A stretch of DNA of 64,000 nucleotides from Nymphalis io (GCF_905147045.1 NC_065889.1:8251001-8315000); one strand, 5' to 3'; shown: positions 23,251-34,515, numbered from the stretch's first letter. Numbers and translations: made by a program. The notes: generated from the sequence alone by a model not told the origin.

Positions 23251-24399
23251 GGTGTGTTTTTTAAATGAATAATATAACAACTCCCGTTTCTTTTACGAAC
23301 CTGCTAAGCTATTTACTTTGCTAAGCGGTCCGTAAATCTTTGAAATTGTCCTGCAAATAAATCAGATCTCAAATCCTATATTTCCTTGTGTTTAAATAAT
23401 TGACTGTCTTCTTTAACGTCGGAATGTACACAGTGACTGTATGTCATTGCTAATAAATAAATATTATGCAGGTTTTGATGTTTCTATGCTATTAATTATG
23501 AATAAAAGTTATATTATAAATAAAAGTTTTATGTAAATAATAACTTTAAAAACATAAAAAAATATTTGAATGTGTAATATTTTATCAAATAACTTAATAT
23601 AATATCATCATCATACATACATATAAATAGACGAAAACAAAACGATTCAGCAGTGGCATTCTGTAAGAACACTTTATTTCTCACCTTTGAAATATTGACT
23701 TATGGTGATATACTATTTGGATGCGTGTACTCTTGAAATGTTATTATAATTATGGTCATACCACTTTCTAATATTCCGCGACGTGTGTTTCGATTTTATT
23801 GTCATCGAATAGCGTTTATCTTACCTGTTTTTTAGCTTTTAACGAGATTCGGTGTTATCAATAAACAAATATTGTAAATAAGAATATAAAACAAATTGTT
23901 CGAAACATGTAAGTTCATATACGAGTATGTTTTCCTCAAATGTTTAACAAAAATTACATTCGCGAGGCCGCTGAGCGAAAATAAGTTGTAATTATTTATT
24001 ATAATAACCTCTTGTATTTATATAACTGTTTAATGATGACGTAGAATTCATATTTATATGTCTATAATTAAATAATAATAACAAAAAATATAAGATATTA
24101 TAAAGACTACGTTTTCCGTATAAATTATTCGCGAGAACGTTGACAAAATTCATACATTAACGCTATGAACATGAGAATTGCCCGAAGCTTTTATATTTTA
24201 AATCCTGTGTTTGAAGTTATTCTACCAGGGTGATGTTTACGTAGTATTTATGTTTACATTTATTCATAAAGTTACGTTATTCTATAGAAATTCGTTTATC
24301 AAAATCATGATTCACTCTGTTTCCGAAATCGGCAATCAATTTATCCGATTTTTGAATTCAAAACATCTAATGGCGCGCCCAGTTGGATTTAATATAGTT
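23251..24399. other. Non-coding, nothing recognised
   Basis: AT-rich. The ORF 24211-24426 has no recognisable content. Confidence 0.4.
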
Positions 24400-24800
24400 T
24401 TTTTTTATATAGTTGTAATGGAATAGGCGTTTGTATTCCATCTCACCAGATGGAAAGCGTAGATGAAGACGAAGGTGGTACACGCCCATCCAAAAGAAAC
24501 CTGTTCACTCTACTCTTAAAGGCTCCAGAGTTCAACTTATCAGGAAAAATAGACGCAGGCAGATCGTTCCAAATCTTGGCGACTCTCACCAAAAACTAGC
24601 TGTCAAACCGTTTAGTTCGACTTTTGGGTATGTCAATAACGTATGGATGAAACTTTTGCCTGCGCCTAGTTTCCGATAGAGGAATGGACATGGCTCAATC
24701 AGTTCTAAAAGACCCTTCGAGCACTCTCCAAAGTGTATCCTATAAAAAACCGACACGCCTTATGTATCTTCGTTACTTTTCCGTTGGGTGTGTACTGCGC
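24400..24800 (-). pseudogene. Relic C-terminus of a non-LTR reverse transcriptase
   Basis: On the minus strand the frame reads FHPYVIDIPKSRTKRFDS, a stop where a Ser/Ala is expected, FLVRVAKIWNDLPASIFPDK, then LNSGAFKSRVNRFLLDGRVP and an end at LSIW plus stop. This is the usual C-terminal tail of jockey/CR1-like non-LTR polymerases (RTAK.WN.LP..VFP.....FK.RVN..LL). The in-frame stop and a probable frameshift further upstream show decay. An A run at about 24400-24410 (plus-strand T run) may be the old 3' end. Confidence 0.65.
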
Positions 24801-24810
24801 GTGCGGGAAT

Positions 24811-25020
24811 ATATATTTACTAGTACCCGCCCGCGGCTTCATCCGCAAGTGAAAGAAGAAGACCAGATGATAGGTACCCTATATCCTTATCTAGAACCCA
24901 GGCAACGTGTTTGTGTAAGGTAAAACGTGAAAACGCAACAAACAGTCTAGTAATAAACTAATAACTCACTTTCGCATTTAGGATTTTACTTGCGAAACTA
25001 CGTCCTTATTTATTTTACTC
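24811..25020 (+). repeat. Interspersed repeat, second copy
   Basis: Begins near ACCCGCCCGCGGCTTCATCC, a block widespread in lepidopteran repeats, and shares three ordered blocks with 8331-8480. Confidence 0.5.
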
Positions 25021-25352
25021 CTTTTTTTAATCTGGAATAATCAATGTAGCATACCTACATAGCTGTATGAAGGGAAGTATATAAATAAAAGGACAAGCAA
25101 TCGATTTATTTCTTAAATAATTCTCGTTGCCGATTAGCCGCTAACCCACGTCTGCGCACGACAATGCACGAACACGCAACCTTGGCACATAAAAGAACAA
25201 AACGACATTCGTGCGTGCGTGACGGCTCATGTAATTTAACACAAAGCAAACGTGCGTCATTGTGTGTTACGAACTTTGAGTAGTAACATCAGAAAATAGA
25301 AAAGACCTAATTCAAAAATAAAACCAAAATTACCATAAAACTTACGAGTGTG
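25021..25352. other. Non-coding with a GC-richer island (25125-25290)
   Basis: Rich in CGTGCG-type words (CACGTCTGCGCACGAC, CGTGCGTGCGTGACGG). No open frame is recognised. It could be regulatory. Confidence 0.35.
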
Positions 25353-25363
25353 CTACAACTTGC

Positions 25364-25648
25364 AGCCAAGATGGCTCAGTGAATCTTAACTGATGATCAT
25401 AGGTTCAAACCCGGGCAGCGCCACTGAATTTTTATGTGCTTAATTTGTGTTTATAATTCATCTCATTCAGTTGAAGAAAAACATCGTGAGGAAACCTACA
25501 TTTGTCTAATTTCACTGAAATTCTGCCACATATGTATTCCACCAACCAACATTAGAGCAGCGTGGGGGAAAAGCTCCAAAACCTTCTCCTCAAAAAAGGA
25601 GAGGAGGCCTTAGCCCAGCAGTGGGACATTCACAGGCTGTTACTGTTA
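25364..25648 (+). mobile_element. Family B SINE with near-exact target-site duplication
   Basis: Head AGCCAAGATGGCTCAG lacks part of the A-box arm. B box GGTTCAAACCC; tail TGTTACTGTTA. CTACAACTTGC (25353-25363) and CTACAATTTGC (25649-25659) differ at one base. Confidence 0.78.
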
Positions 25649-25659
25649 CTACAATTTGC

Positions 25660-27255
25660 TAGAGAATAAAATTTATTCAATAAATATTTTAATTACATTA
25701 TGTTTGCAGTAGTGGTGAAGCAATAAGCAAGTAAATATGCACCAAAAATAAGAACAGCTTATGGTGATTAAGTTCTTTATAGATACTCGCAGTGCAACAT
25801 GTCCAAATCACTCTGAGGAGGGATAAAGACAAAAACCATTTTGACTTTGAATATTAATTATATAATAATTAGAAGTTGTTATCGTTTAAGTGGATATATA
25901 AGTTGTTAAGTGTAGTTATATAGTAATCAAGAACGATTTGTAATGGAATATATAAATGTAAGGTTTGTTTAACTTTTCTCCTTATTCGATTGGAATAGTA
26001 TATAGGAGTTTATGTCCCGGAAATTACAATGGCTTACATTTCACGGAGTATTGATGCTTAGCGGTAGAATAATTTTTAAGGTTGTCTATCCAGATGGAGT
26101 CTCGCAACTTCCTACTACCAATAGATTTTATATTTTACACACTTGAAATTTTAACCTAGCTTTATAATTCTTATTTCAAAGTTACAGTAAAACATTATCG
26201 ATTAGAAGCAATGTATATTTATTAAAGTTATATTAAATTATTTTAAAAAAGTCAACACAATATAGTTTTGAAACGATCAACGAGACAGCTTTAGTCTAAT
26301 TAAGCTGACGACTGACCTATAAGATTATCGTAACGTAACCACAACGTTGTGCGAGCACAGTGTTCACCTTTCCCTTTCTTTCACTTTTCTCTTCTTTCAT
26401 TCATACTGAACATGGTAGGTGATAATATAGGTAAAATTATATAACGATAGCCTGTACTGGCCTATATATAGTAATGAAGGGAAAAAAACAAAGTAATTTG
26501 TCAAAATTTCAACAATCGAGTAGAGCATATTATGGTCCTAACTAATGTAACTTTGTTCTCTGTACTCACTATTAACTTTGTTAAAGGTTACATAACGTTA
26601 ACAGTCACCAGGTTAAGCCTTTATTAAGAAAGGAATTATGTGTGGTTTGTATAAAAGAAATTAATGACTTGTGATTTTATGTAGAGATATTGTAGACATT
26701 TGTGAAAAAATCCTAATTTAGTAATTATAGATTACTTTTACTTTTTATGTTCTAAACATTCTGCGAATGAAAGTAATTTGATGATACATAAAATATTACT
26801 CTCTGTTTCAAATTGGTAGGCTTACAAAAGTATAGCTTTATATTTTATAAGACCAAATTGGCTTGATATTAAATAAATATTTGCAATAAAATTCATTCTA
26901 ATAAATGAAATAAAATGCTGTAACTGGGTTTTTAAAAGTGTTAGCAACGAAGTTAATAACGGATTTGAAAACGCAATCACGCAACGCATTGAAATGGGAT
27001 TTTTATATCATCATTTTTTTGTTCGACAGTCTATTTAAAAAATTCAATTGTATTCATATTTGAACAAAGAGTTTTATTAGTGATGCATTTTACAAACATT
27101 TATTTAACAAAAAATGTAGCATGTTTGGGTCCAATATTGTATATTTAACCCACTACCACTTAATAGAATTTTGGAAACATTTTTTGGTAAAGATAATATT
27201 ATAATTTAATTAAAAAATTAAATAGTCGGTTTTAATTTAATTTAATAGTAAATTT
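25660..27255. other. Non-coding, only a family A shred at 26011-26122
   Basis: Otherwise AT-rich without gene or repeat signal. Confidence 0.4.
26011..26122 (-). mobile_element. Family A, degenerate fragment
   Basis: TTATGTCCCGGAAATTACAA, GCGGTAGAATAAT and CTATCCAGATGGAG align to the reverse complement of family A. Confidence 0.45.
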
Positions 27256-27336
27256 ATAGTCTGTAAACGTTCCACTGCTGGGCATAGGTCTCCTCTCTTG
27301 AGTAGAAAGTTTGGTGCTCCACCACGCTCCAATGTT
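27256..27336 (-). mobile_element. Family B SINE, 3' fragment
   Basis: GTCTGTAAACGTTCCACTGC and CTGGGCATAGGTCTCCTC, then CACCACGCTCCAATG. Confidence 0.6.
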
Positions 27337-27559
27337 AATACAAAAATAGATAAAAGATAAAAATTTGTTCTTAATAATTGTTTTTATTATCAACTGTTTT
27401 TCTCAAGCAACTTGTACGCAACCCGTGCGTTAAATTGTCAATGTATTCTCAATTATGAAATTCAAGCTACGTCTTCTATTGCTAATAAAAGTTAGGTATT
27501 TTGGTTATAATTGTTAAGTAAAAATATTGACTTATATAGTCCATTATATAAATTTAAGA

Positions 27560-27690
27560 GGTGGGTATTAGGTAAAAAATTAGCCTATGTCTGTAGCTTG
27601 TTCATGCTAAATTTCAACAAAATGTTTCAGTGATTTAGCCTTAAAAGCGTAACAGACAGACAGAGTTACTTTCACATTTATAATAGAAAA
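27560..27690 (+). repeat. Interspersed repeat 3' part
   Basis: TTAGCCTATGTCTG, AATTTCAACAAAATG, CAGTGATTTAGCC and AGCGTAACAGACAGACAGAG form the standard 3' segment of a repeat common in moths and butterflies. Confidence 0.45.
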
Positions 27691-28368
27691 TGATTTCACT
27701 CTAGTAACAAAGTATTGATTTCAAAACAATAAGCATATTATAATACACAACATTAGATATATAATTTTAATTATACCTAAACAATAAAAGATTAAGGCTT
27801 TAGTGAACATCAACAATGACAATTAATTCGTCACATATGAAAGGTACCTTAACATAAATTTATATCATAATGTATATGGAAGCAAGGGCTTTAGAATATT
27901 ATTAAATGGTGTATGTATGTATGTGTGTATTTATTAATAACTAGCTAACCGTCTTCGCTCCACACGGGTAGAATAAGGGTCCGCGTAAAGCTTTTTGTTG
28001 AAGGACAGTCATACAAAAAAATCTTCTTTTTTTGGGCAAATCACCTTCGCGAACGTACGCAGAATAAGTGACCAAAGTTTATATAGATAAATGTACTAGT
28101 ATATATTTGTATGTAAATGTATGTATGTGTAATTAATGTAGGAATTTTATTACACCAGCTCCCTAAATTTTTGTTCAAGATTTATCACACTAAAGGTTAG
28201 GTTAGGTTATTAAAGGTGCTGGAAGCACCGAAGTGTGGACCGCTATTGCACAAACATTGCACAATACCCTAATTTCAAGCAAAATAAAGTTATTCTATTC
28301 TAAAAATTTTCTCGCACTCTGTATAATTGTATAAATTATTATTACATAATTTTAACTTTAAACATAAT
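27691..28368. other. Non-coding with small repeat hints
   Basis: CTAGCTAACCGTCTTCGCTC at 27942 looks like a repeat start. GGTTAGGTTAGGTTA near 28198 contains two TTAGG steps. Confidence 0.35.
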
Positions 28369-28612
28369 GTTAACATTTCTTACAACGCCCATAGACAATG
28401 GCGTTGTAAGAAATGTTAACCATCGCTTACATCACCAATGCGCCACCAACCTTGGGAACTAAGATGTTATTTCCCTTGTGCCTGTAATTACACTGGCTCA
28501 CTCACCCTTCAAACCGGAACACAACAATACCAAGTACTGCTATTTAGCGGTAGAACATCTGATGAGTGGGTGGTACCTACCCAGACGAGCTTGCACAAAG
28601 CTCTACCACCAG
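28369..28612 (-). mobile_element. Family A copy with an inverted end
   Basis: The minus-strand copy runs from about 28400 to CTACCACCAG at 28612. To the left of 28400 the sequence does not continue as family A but repeats the same 21 bases in inverse orientation, giving a perfect hairpin (28369-28389 with 28400-28420, 10-nt loop). The poly(A) part is absent. Confidence 0.75.
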
Positions 28613-28669
28613 TAATTATTCAGGCTAAATATATTTTTTTATGTTTCAAGAAAAAAATATTAACAAATT

Positions 28670-28677
28670 AAGCAATT
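28670..28677 (+). repeat. Target-site duplication, left (AAGCAATT)
   Basis: Exact 8-bp match to 31478-31485 flanking the RTE element. Confidence 0.8.
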
Positions 28678-31474
28678 GAGGCTGGACCATCACCTCGCCG
28701 AATTAGAAGTAGAGTTAAGTCATATAAACTGGCATATACTGGGGTTATCTGAAGTCCGAAGACAGGGGGAGGACACGATAACTCTAGAGTCCGGTAACTT
28801 ACTCTACTTCCGCGAAGGTGATAACCTCTCCCAGGGTGGTGTCGGTTTTCTAGTCAAAAAGGATCTCATTAGCAGCATTGTGGAAATCAGTAGTGTGTCG
28901 AACCGGGTAGCGTACCTTGTCCTAAAACTTTCCGACAGGTACTCCCTGAAGGTTGTACAGGTATATGCGCCAACTTCGACATACTCTGATGATGTGGTCG
29001 AAGCGATGTACGAGGACATCGCAAAGGCCCTCAACGACACCTCGAGGGCCCACTACAATGTTGTTATGGGAGACTTTAATGCTAAAGTGGGAGTACAAGA
29101 TAGCGGTGAATCGAAAGTCGGACCTTACGGCTTGGGCTGCAGAAATCACAGGGGGCAAATGCTGGTAAACTTCCTCGAAGCGCAGGGGCTTTTTTTGATG
29201 AATTCTTTCTTTCAAAAGAAGCCTCAGAGGAGGTGGACCTGGCGAAGCCCCGATAACGTGACAAGGAACGAGATAGACTTTATCATCTCGAATAAAAGGC
29301 ACATATTTAGAGATGTTTCAGTGATCAACAGGTTTAATACCGGAAGTGATCACCGCTTGGTTCGAGGCACTCTAAATATCAACTTAAAAGCCGAAAGATC
29401 GAGAATGATGAGGTCTACTCTCCGACCTACCATGCTCCAAGCTGCTCAAGGCTCCGAAAAGTTCCAAATGGAACTTCAAAATCAATTCACCGCGTTGGAA
29501 ACCATAAGCAGCATTGATGAGAGAACCGACACGCTGGTCAAAATACTGCAAAACACATCCCGCAAGTGTTTTCCGCCACAGAGAAGAGACAACGCACCAA
29601 AACTCTCTGCTGAGACACTCGAGCTCATGAGAAAACGACGAGAACTACCATCGTTTTTGTCAGATAAGGCCTTAAACCGAACAATAAAAACGCTGACGCG
29701 ACGCGATCTCCGACGCTCCAATACCCGTGCCATCAAGGCTGCGATTGAGCAAAATCGGGGATCGAAAGTGTTCGCTCGCAAGTTTGGGAGGCCGCGTCTG
29801 ACAAAACTTAAAACTGAAAATGGTGGGGTCGTTACCTCTAGGCCTGAGATTATCGGAGAAGTAGAGAGGTTTTATGGGCAGTTGTTCTCTTCAAGATCGG
29901 ATAAACCCATGGGAATCAGTATTGATGACCAGCGCGCCCCTCTTATGCGCCATTACTCCGAGGAGCTCCCGGTCGTTGACCAAGGAGAGATTAGGGCGGC
30001 TCTAGAACAGCTTAAAAACAACAAATCTCCGGGAGATGACGGAATCACAACAGAGTTGCTTAAGGCAGGCGGGACTCCGGTCCTGAAAGAGCTAGCAAGC
30101 CTCTTTAATTCCGTCATCCAACATGGCAAGACCCCGGAAACGTGGAGCGGGAGTGAGGTGGTACTGTTTTTCAAGAAAGGTGATAAAACCCTCTTGAAAA
30201 ACTACAGACCAATCTCCCTCCTGAGTCACGTGTATAAGCTGTTCTCAAGAGTCGTCACGAACCGTCTCGCCAGACGACTTGACGAGTTCCAGCCCCCAGA
30301 GCAAGCCGGCTTTCGATCAGGCTACAGCACCGTGGACCACATCCATACTGTTCGGCAGATTGTGCAGAAGACCGAAGAGTACAATCAGCCGCTGTGTATG
30401 GCATTTGTGGACTACGAGAAAGCCTTCGACTCCATCGAAACCTGGGCAGTGCTCGACTCATTGCAGAGATGTCATATCGATTGGAGATATATCGAGGTAC
30501 TGAGATGTCTGTACAACGCCGCTACAATGACTGTCCACATCCAGGACTGTAAGACGAAGGCGATCCAATTGCGCAGAGGGGTGAGACAGGGGGATGTAAT
30601 ATCCCCGAAACTGTTCACCAACGCGTTGGAAGACGTTTTCAAAACGCTGGATTGGACTAGGTATGGAGTCAATGTAAACGGCGAGTACATCTCACACCTT
30701 CGATTTGCCGACGATATCGTCATCATAGCAGAGTCGCTGGAACAACTCACCGAAATGCTGCGTAGCCTAGGCGAGTCTTCCCGGTGTGTCGGTCTCGGCA
30801 TGAACTTGGACAAGACCAAGGTCATGTTCAATAGGCATGTCGTGCCGGGACCGATATACGTCGAGGGCAAACCTCTCGAAGTTGTTAGTGAATATACCTA
30901 CCTAGGACAGATTATACAAATCGGTAGGAACAACTTCGAGAAGGAAGCCGATCGAAGAATTCGCTTGGGATGGGCAGCATTTGGCAACCTTCGTCAAGTC
31001 CTCAAGTCGTCTATACCGCAATGTTTGAAGACGAAAGTCTTCAACCAATGCGTCTTACCTGCCATGACATACGGTGCCGAAACGTGGACACTAACTGCGG
31101 GACTAGTCCACAAATTCAAAGTCGCTCAGCGTGCTATGGAGCGAGCTATGCTCGGAGTATCTTTGAAGGATAAGATCAGAAATGAGATTATCCGGAAAAG
31201 AACCGGAGTCACCGACATAGCTTGCAAAATTAGCAGGCTGAAGTGGCAGTGGGCTGGTCACGTATGTCGTAGGACCGATGGCCGTTGGAGCAGACGAGTC
31301 CTAGAGTGGAGACCGCGAATCGGCAAGCGCAGCGTAGGGCGCCCTCCAGCCAGGTGGACCGACGACCTTAAGAAGGTGGCGGGCACCAACTGGATGCGGA
31401 AGGCGGAGGACAGGGAGCTTTGGCGCACCTTGGGAGAGGCCTATGTTCAGCAGTGGACAACGATTGGCTGTTGA
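28678..31474 (+). CDS. RTE-type endonuclease/reverse transcriptase (N-terminally truncated)
   Basis: About 931 codons without a stop. The first in-frame TTG (28676) overlaps the target-site duplication and is not a real start. The protein begins inside the apurinic-like endonuclease domain, so the N-terminal TWNVRT-type motif is lost. Positions count from that TTG as residue 1. Endonuclease: GLSEVR (23-28), QVYAPT (95-100), GDFNAKVG (132-139), EIDFI (199-203), SDHRLVR (224-230). Reverse transcriptase: NYRPISLLSHVYKLFSRVV (from 509), EQAGFRSGYSTVDHI (from 542), motif A VDYEKAFDS (578-586), RRGVRQGDVISP (633-644), catalytic FADD (677-680), YTYLGQI (740-746). The C-terminus has the usual GRPPARWTDDLKKVAGTNW block. 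Catalytic residues appear intact, but the lost N-terminus probably prevents autonomous mobility. Its codon use is far less AT-rich than the flanks. Confidence 0.93.
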
Positions 31475-31477
31475 TTG
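28678..31477 (+). mobile_element. RTE-clade non-LTR retrotransposon, 5'-truncated, bounded by 8-bp target-site duplication
   Basis: The element begins at GAGGCTGG (28678) and ends 3 nt after the stop codon (TGATTG, 31477). AAGCAATT occurs immediately before it (28670-28677) and immediately after it (31478-31485), which is the target-site duplication. RTE elements characteristically have almost no 3' UTR and end in short TGA/TTGA-type repeats (family knowledge), and this end fits. The 5' end of the element is missing. The intact frame and preserved duplication indicate a recent insertion. It lies about 65 bp from a family A copy at 28369-28612. Confidence 0.9.
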
Positions 31478-31485
31478 AAGCAATT
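31478..31485 (+). repeat. Target-site duplication, right (AAGCAATT)
   Basis: Exact 8-bp match to 28670-28677, starting directly after the terminal TGATTG of the RTE element. Confidence 0.8.
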
Positions 31486-32423
31486 ATTTTTTATTGTTGC
31501 TATATTGTGTAAATTATTATTAATATTAGAAATATTTTTTCAACGATTGAACATGTAAAACACCAATTAGAGTTACCTGCTATAAAAACAACAAAACTTT
31601 GAGAATGTTTGGGTGTTTTTACCGATATGTGTGCACATACATTTCTATATCAACATTTTAAGCCCTCGTGAAATCACTACGTATGTTTTTAAAAGGACTT
31701 AAAAATCGATACACGTTTTGCATCATTTAAAAATGTAATCCTACAACATAACGATGTAAATTGTTGCCAGCTTATAAAATGTATAATAAGAAGTTCAAAG
31801 GCGCTTATATTCTAAGGACTATTATATTTTATGCATATTGTTAAAGCAGTTATCAAACGCTTAAGTAGCCGTCAGACAATCCTAGCAACGATACCATTAC
31901 GTTTATACATAGGAGGAGCTTACCGTTGTAACGAGAGGCTTAAAGCCGGCTAGTGCATGATCATTAAACAGTATATATAATAATACACTTCATTTCGCTT
32001 ATATTTTAGAAAACAAACTAATAAATTTAATAAGATTATTTGTAAATTTAAGATATTATAATGATTTTAAATACATGGAAAATTCTTCTATTCTTAATAA
32101 ATAGTATAATCCTTTACATACGAGAATGATAATAAGAAAATTGAGAATTTAGATTAATAAGGATCATTTACGTTAAAGTCAAAAAAATATAAGCTATACA
32201 ATGTTAATTATTAGAAAACGAAACGAAAAATCCTTTTTAAAATACATTTTACTCCGAACAGAAATTTCAAAATTCAACAAAACTTCTAAAACAGTCGGTA
32301 CACACGCTAACTAATTGCCGCGTCGATGTTGCTGACAGTGCCACCGACCACAATAAAGCTTCTATATAATTACGTTCGCGATTACAGGAATAATTTCATG
32401 TGTTTTAATAATAATTTTATGAA
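31486..32423. other. Non-coding, nothing recognised
   Basis: AT-rich DNA to the right of the RTE insertion. Confidence 0.4.
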
Positions 32424-32590
32424 GATGAAGGAAAACATCGTGAGAAAACCTGCATGTGTCTAATTTCACTGAAATTCTGCTACATGTGTATTCCACTAAC
32501 CAGCAACGTGGTGGAATAAACTCCAAACCTTGTCCTCAAAAAGGGAGAGGAGGCCTTTCCCAGCAGTGGAACTTTCACAGACTGTTACAT
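32424..32590 (+). mobile_element. Family B SINE, 5'-truncated
   Basis: Begins GATGAAGGAAAACATCGTG and ends CACAGACTGTTAC. The tRNA-like head is absent. Confidence 0.7.
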
Positions 32591-33071
32591 TATTATTGCT
32601 TCTGAGATTGTTTTGTTTTTTTATAGCCAAATGTAAATACATTTTCGTCATCAACGTATTGGACTTTATGTCATCGGGACGCATTTACGCTAAAACGCTG
32701 TAACTTTTCTGTTTACATTTAAACTACTCTAATATTATAAAAACCTGTTATCATATTGTCGGTCAGTTCAACGCAGGAAATTCAATCTTTATCAAAACTC
32801 CTTAATGGTTTCAGTACAAATACCTAGTTTCCGTTGCACAAATTATATCGAAGTGGCTGACGACGCAACAGACCACAGGCCGACAACGTCATTATTTTCA
32901 CACCTTACCTACCTACCTACTTAATAGACTTTGTCATGTTATTATGGTTCATATATTATTTTTAAGTACATGTAGTCGTTTTTATGAGTTTTTATGTATG
33001 TATGTGACGATACATGTTACTTTTTTATTGGTCTCGCAGACAATTCTTCCATTCGGTACCATCACATATCA

Positions 33072-33500
33072 TTTCTCGCTTCACCAACCTTAGGAAGTTA
33101 AGATATTATTTATTTATTTTTTTATATAGAATAGGAAGGCGGACGAGCATATGGGCCGCCTAATGGTAAGTGGTCACCAAACCCCTTAGACATTGGCATT
33201 GTAAGAAATGTTAACCATCGCTTACATAGCCAATGCGCCACCAACCTTGGGAACTAAGATTTTATGTCCCTTGTGCCTGTAATTACAATGGCTCACTCAC
33301 CCTTCAAACCGGAACACAACAATATCAAGTATTACTGTTTTGCGGTAGAATATCTGATGAGTGGGTGGTACCTACCCAGACGAGCTTGCACAAAGCCCTA
33401 CCACCAGTAAAGTTATGTCACCATTATGTCCTTTGTAGTCTCACTGACTCACTCGCCCTTCATCTTTCTACCTAGACGGGCTTTCCCAAAGCCACCAATC
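33072..33500 (-). mobile_element. Older family A copy interrupted by a younger one
   Basis: The left flank CTTCACCAACCTTAGGAAG matches the CCACCAACCTTGGGAAC block. The right flank continues with TTATGTCCTTTGTAG, CTGACTCACTCGCCCTTCA, CTACCTAGACGGGCTTTCCC and AAAGCCACCA, in family A order. The host copy is clearly more diverged than the insert. Confidence 0.6.
33110..33407 (-). mobile_element. Family A, near full-length, nested inside an older family A copy
   Basis: T-rich start, ATAGAATAGGAAGGCGGACG, and end CTACCACCAG. The flanks on both sides are an older copy of the same family. Confidence 0.8.
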
Positions 33501-33529
33501 ATCACCAATTTCTCATTTAATATAGTTTG

Positions 33530-33632
33530 AGTTTAATTCGCCGATTCTTCTCAGGTCAGGATAATCTGTTTTTTGAAGCGGTGGCAGTTTTTAATTTGAT
33601 AATCAATAAATAAGTGTAATGCTTCTATGTTG
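33530..33632 (+). repeat. 3'-end repeat of a non-LTR type element, copy 2
   Basis: TTCGCCGATTCTTCTCAGG, GCGGTGGCAGTTTTTAATTT and AATGCTTCTATGTTGAAT match the copy at 15020-15135. A family D SINE abuts it on the right. Confidence 0.55.
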
Positions 33633-33876
33633 AATATTCTGGGACATTATTCACACACGGCCATCTGATCCCAAATTAAGCAGAGCTTGTACTATGGAAA
33701 CCCGACTTCTCTTTTTTAAATACATAATTATATAGATAATTATACTCAGACTCAGGACAAACAGACATGTTCATGCGCACAAATGTGCACAATTCCCACC
33801 CAGGACATGTTCATGCACATCGAATCCACAACCGTTTGGCGTGAAAGTATCTACCGAGCACGCCAACCGGCTCGTC
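33633..33876 (-). mobile_element. Family D SINE, second copy, rearranged head
   Basis: GGGACATTATTCACACACGG, AGCTTGTACTATGGAAAC and AGACTCAGGACAAACAGAC match family D reversed. ACAATTCCCACCCAGGACAT appears as an extra repeat before the head, so the B-box region is partly duplicated. Confidence 0.65.
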
Positions 33877-34084
33877 AATTTTTTGAGTAACCGGACATTA
33901 ATCGACGGCTGTAACTAGTTTGTTTTTCATTTATGCAACGCATTCGTTTACGTTATAATAATTACGCTTCGTGTAACATAACTGATTTAACCAACCGAAC
34001 GAGTTGGAATTTTTGATGTTTGTCGTAATTAATTAATCGTTGGTATAATGATTTTGGGACCTTGCTTGTTCTGTTGAGAAGTTT

Positions 34085-34222
34085 GACATTTGGTAAATGT
34101 ATCATGTATTATTCAGATTGTTCGATGATACCCTCTCGTTAGTTCGGACTTTCGGTCTGATAGGCAATGTTGTTATCGCACCGCAAATTGCTGAGATTAT
34201 CTGAAACCTTTTACGAAATTAG
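34085..34222 (+). repeat. Module X, copy 2
   Basis: CATGTATTATTCAGATTGTT, CGATGATACC, CTCTCGTTAGTTCGGAC and TTGCTGAGATTATCTGAAAC match copy 1 in order. A CGTAATTAATTAATCG run just upstream (34028-34043) may be a worn module Y core. Confidence 0.6.
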
Positions 34223-34338
34223 CTTAATGTATTGATTTAACAGGAAAAATTAAAAGGTGTGTAAAATTTAACAAATTTCATATAAAAAACATTTCAAAAT
34301 AGTTTATATAAGTCAATTTTCAAAAAAGTTTATATATG

Positions 34339-34509
34339 TAAGCCGTCTCGGCCTAGTGGCTAGTATATTAACCGAAGATTGCGGATTCAAAACCGGACAA
34401 GCATTACTAAAATATCATATGCTTTATTTGTGCTTAGAATTCATCTCGTGCTCGAAAAGGAAATCTTTGTGAAGAAACCTCCATTAGCTGAATGATCTGC
34501 CACATTGAT

Positions 34510-34512
<3 letters not shown>
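34339..34512 (+). mobile_element. Family B SINE, 5' part
   Basis: Head GTCTCGGCCTAGTGGCTAG and diverged B box GGATTCAAAACC, then CTTTATTTGTGCTTAG and CTGCCACATTGA. The 3' part is missing and a TA repeat follows. Confidence 0.6.

Positions 34513-34515
<3 letters not shown>

Noticed and set aside
28190..28215. TTAGG-type telomeric motif
   Set aside because: Only two to three units. Too short to indicate an interstitial telomere.
28804..31483. Many additional ORFs overlapping the RTE frame on both strands
   Set aside because: Shadow frames of the intact reverse-transcriptase frame; none has independent features.
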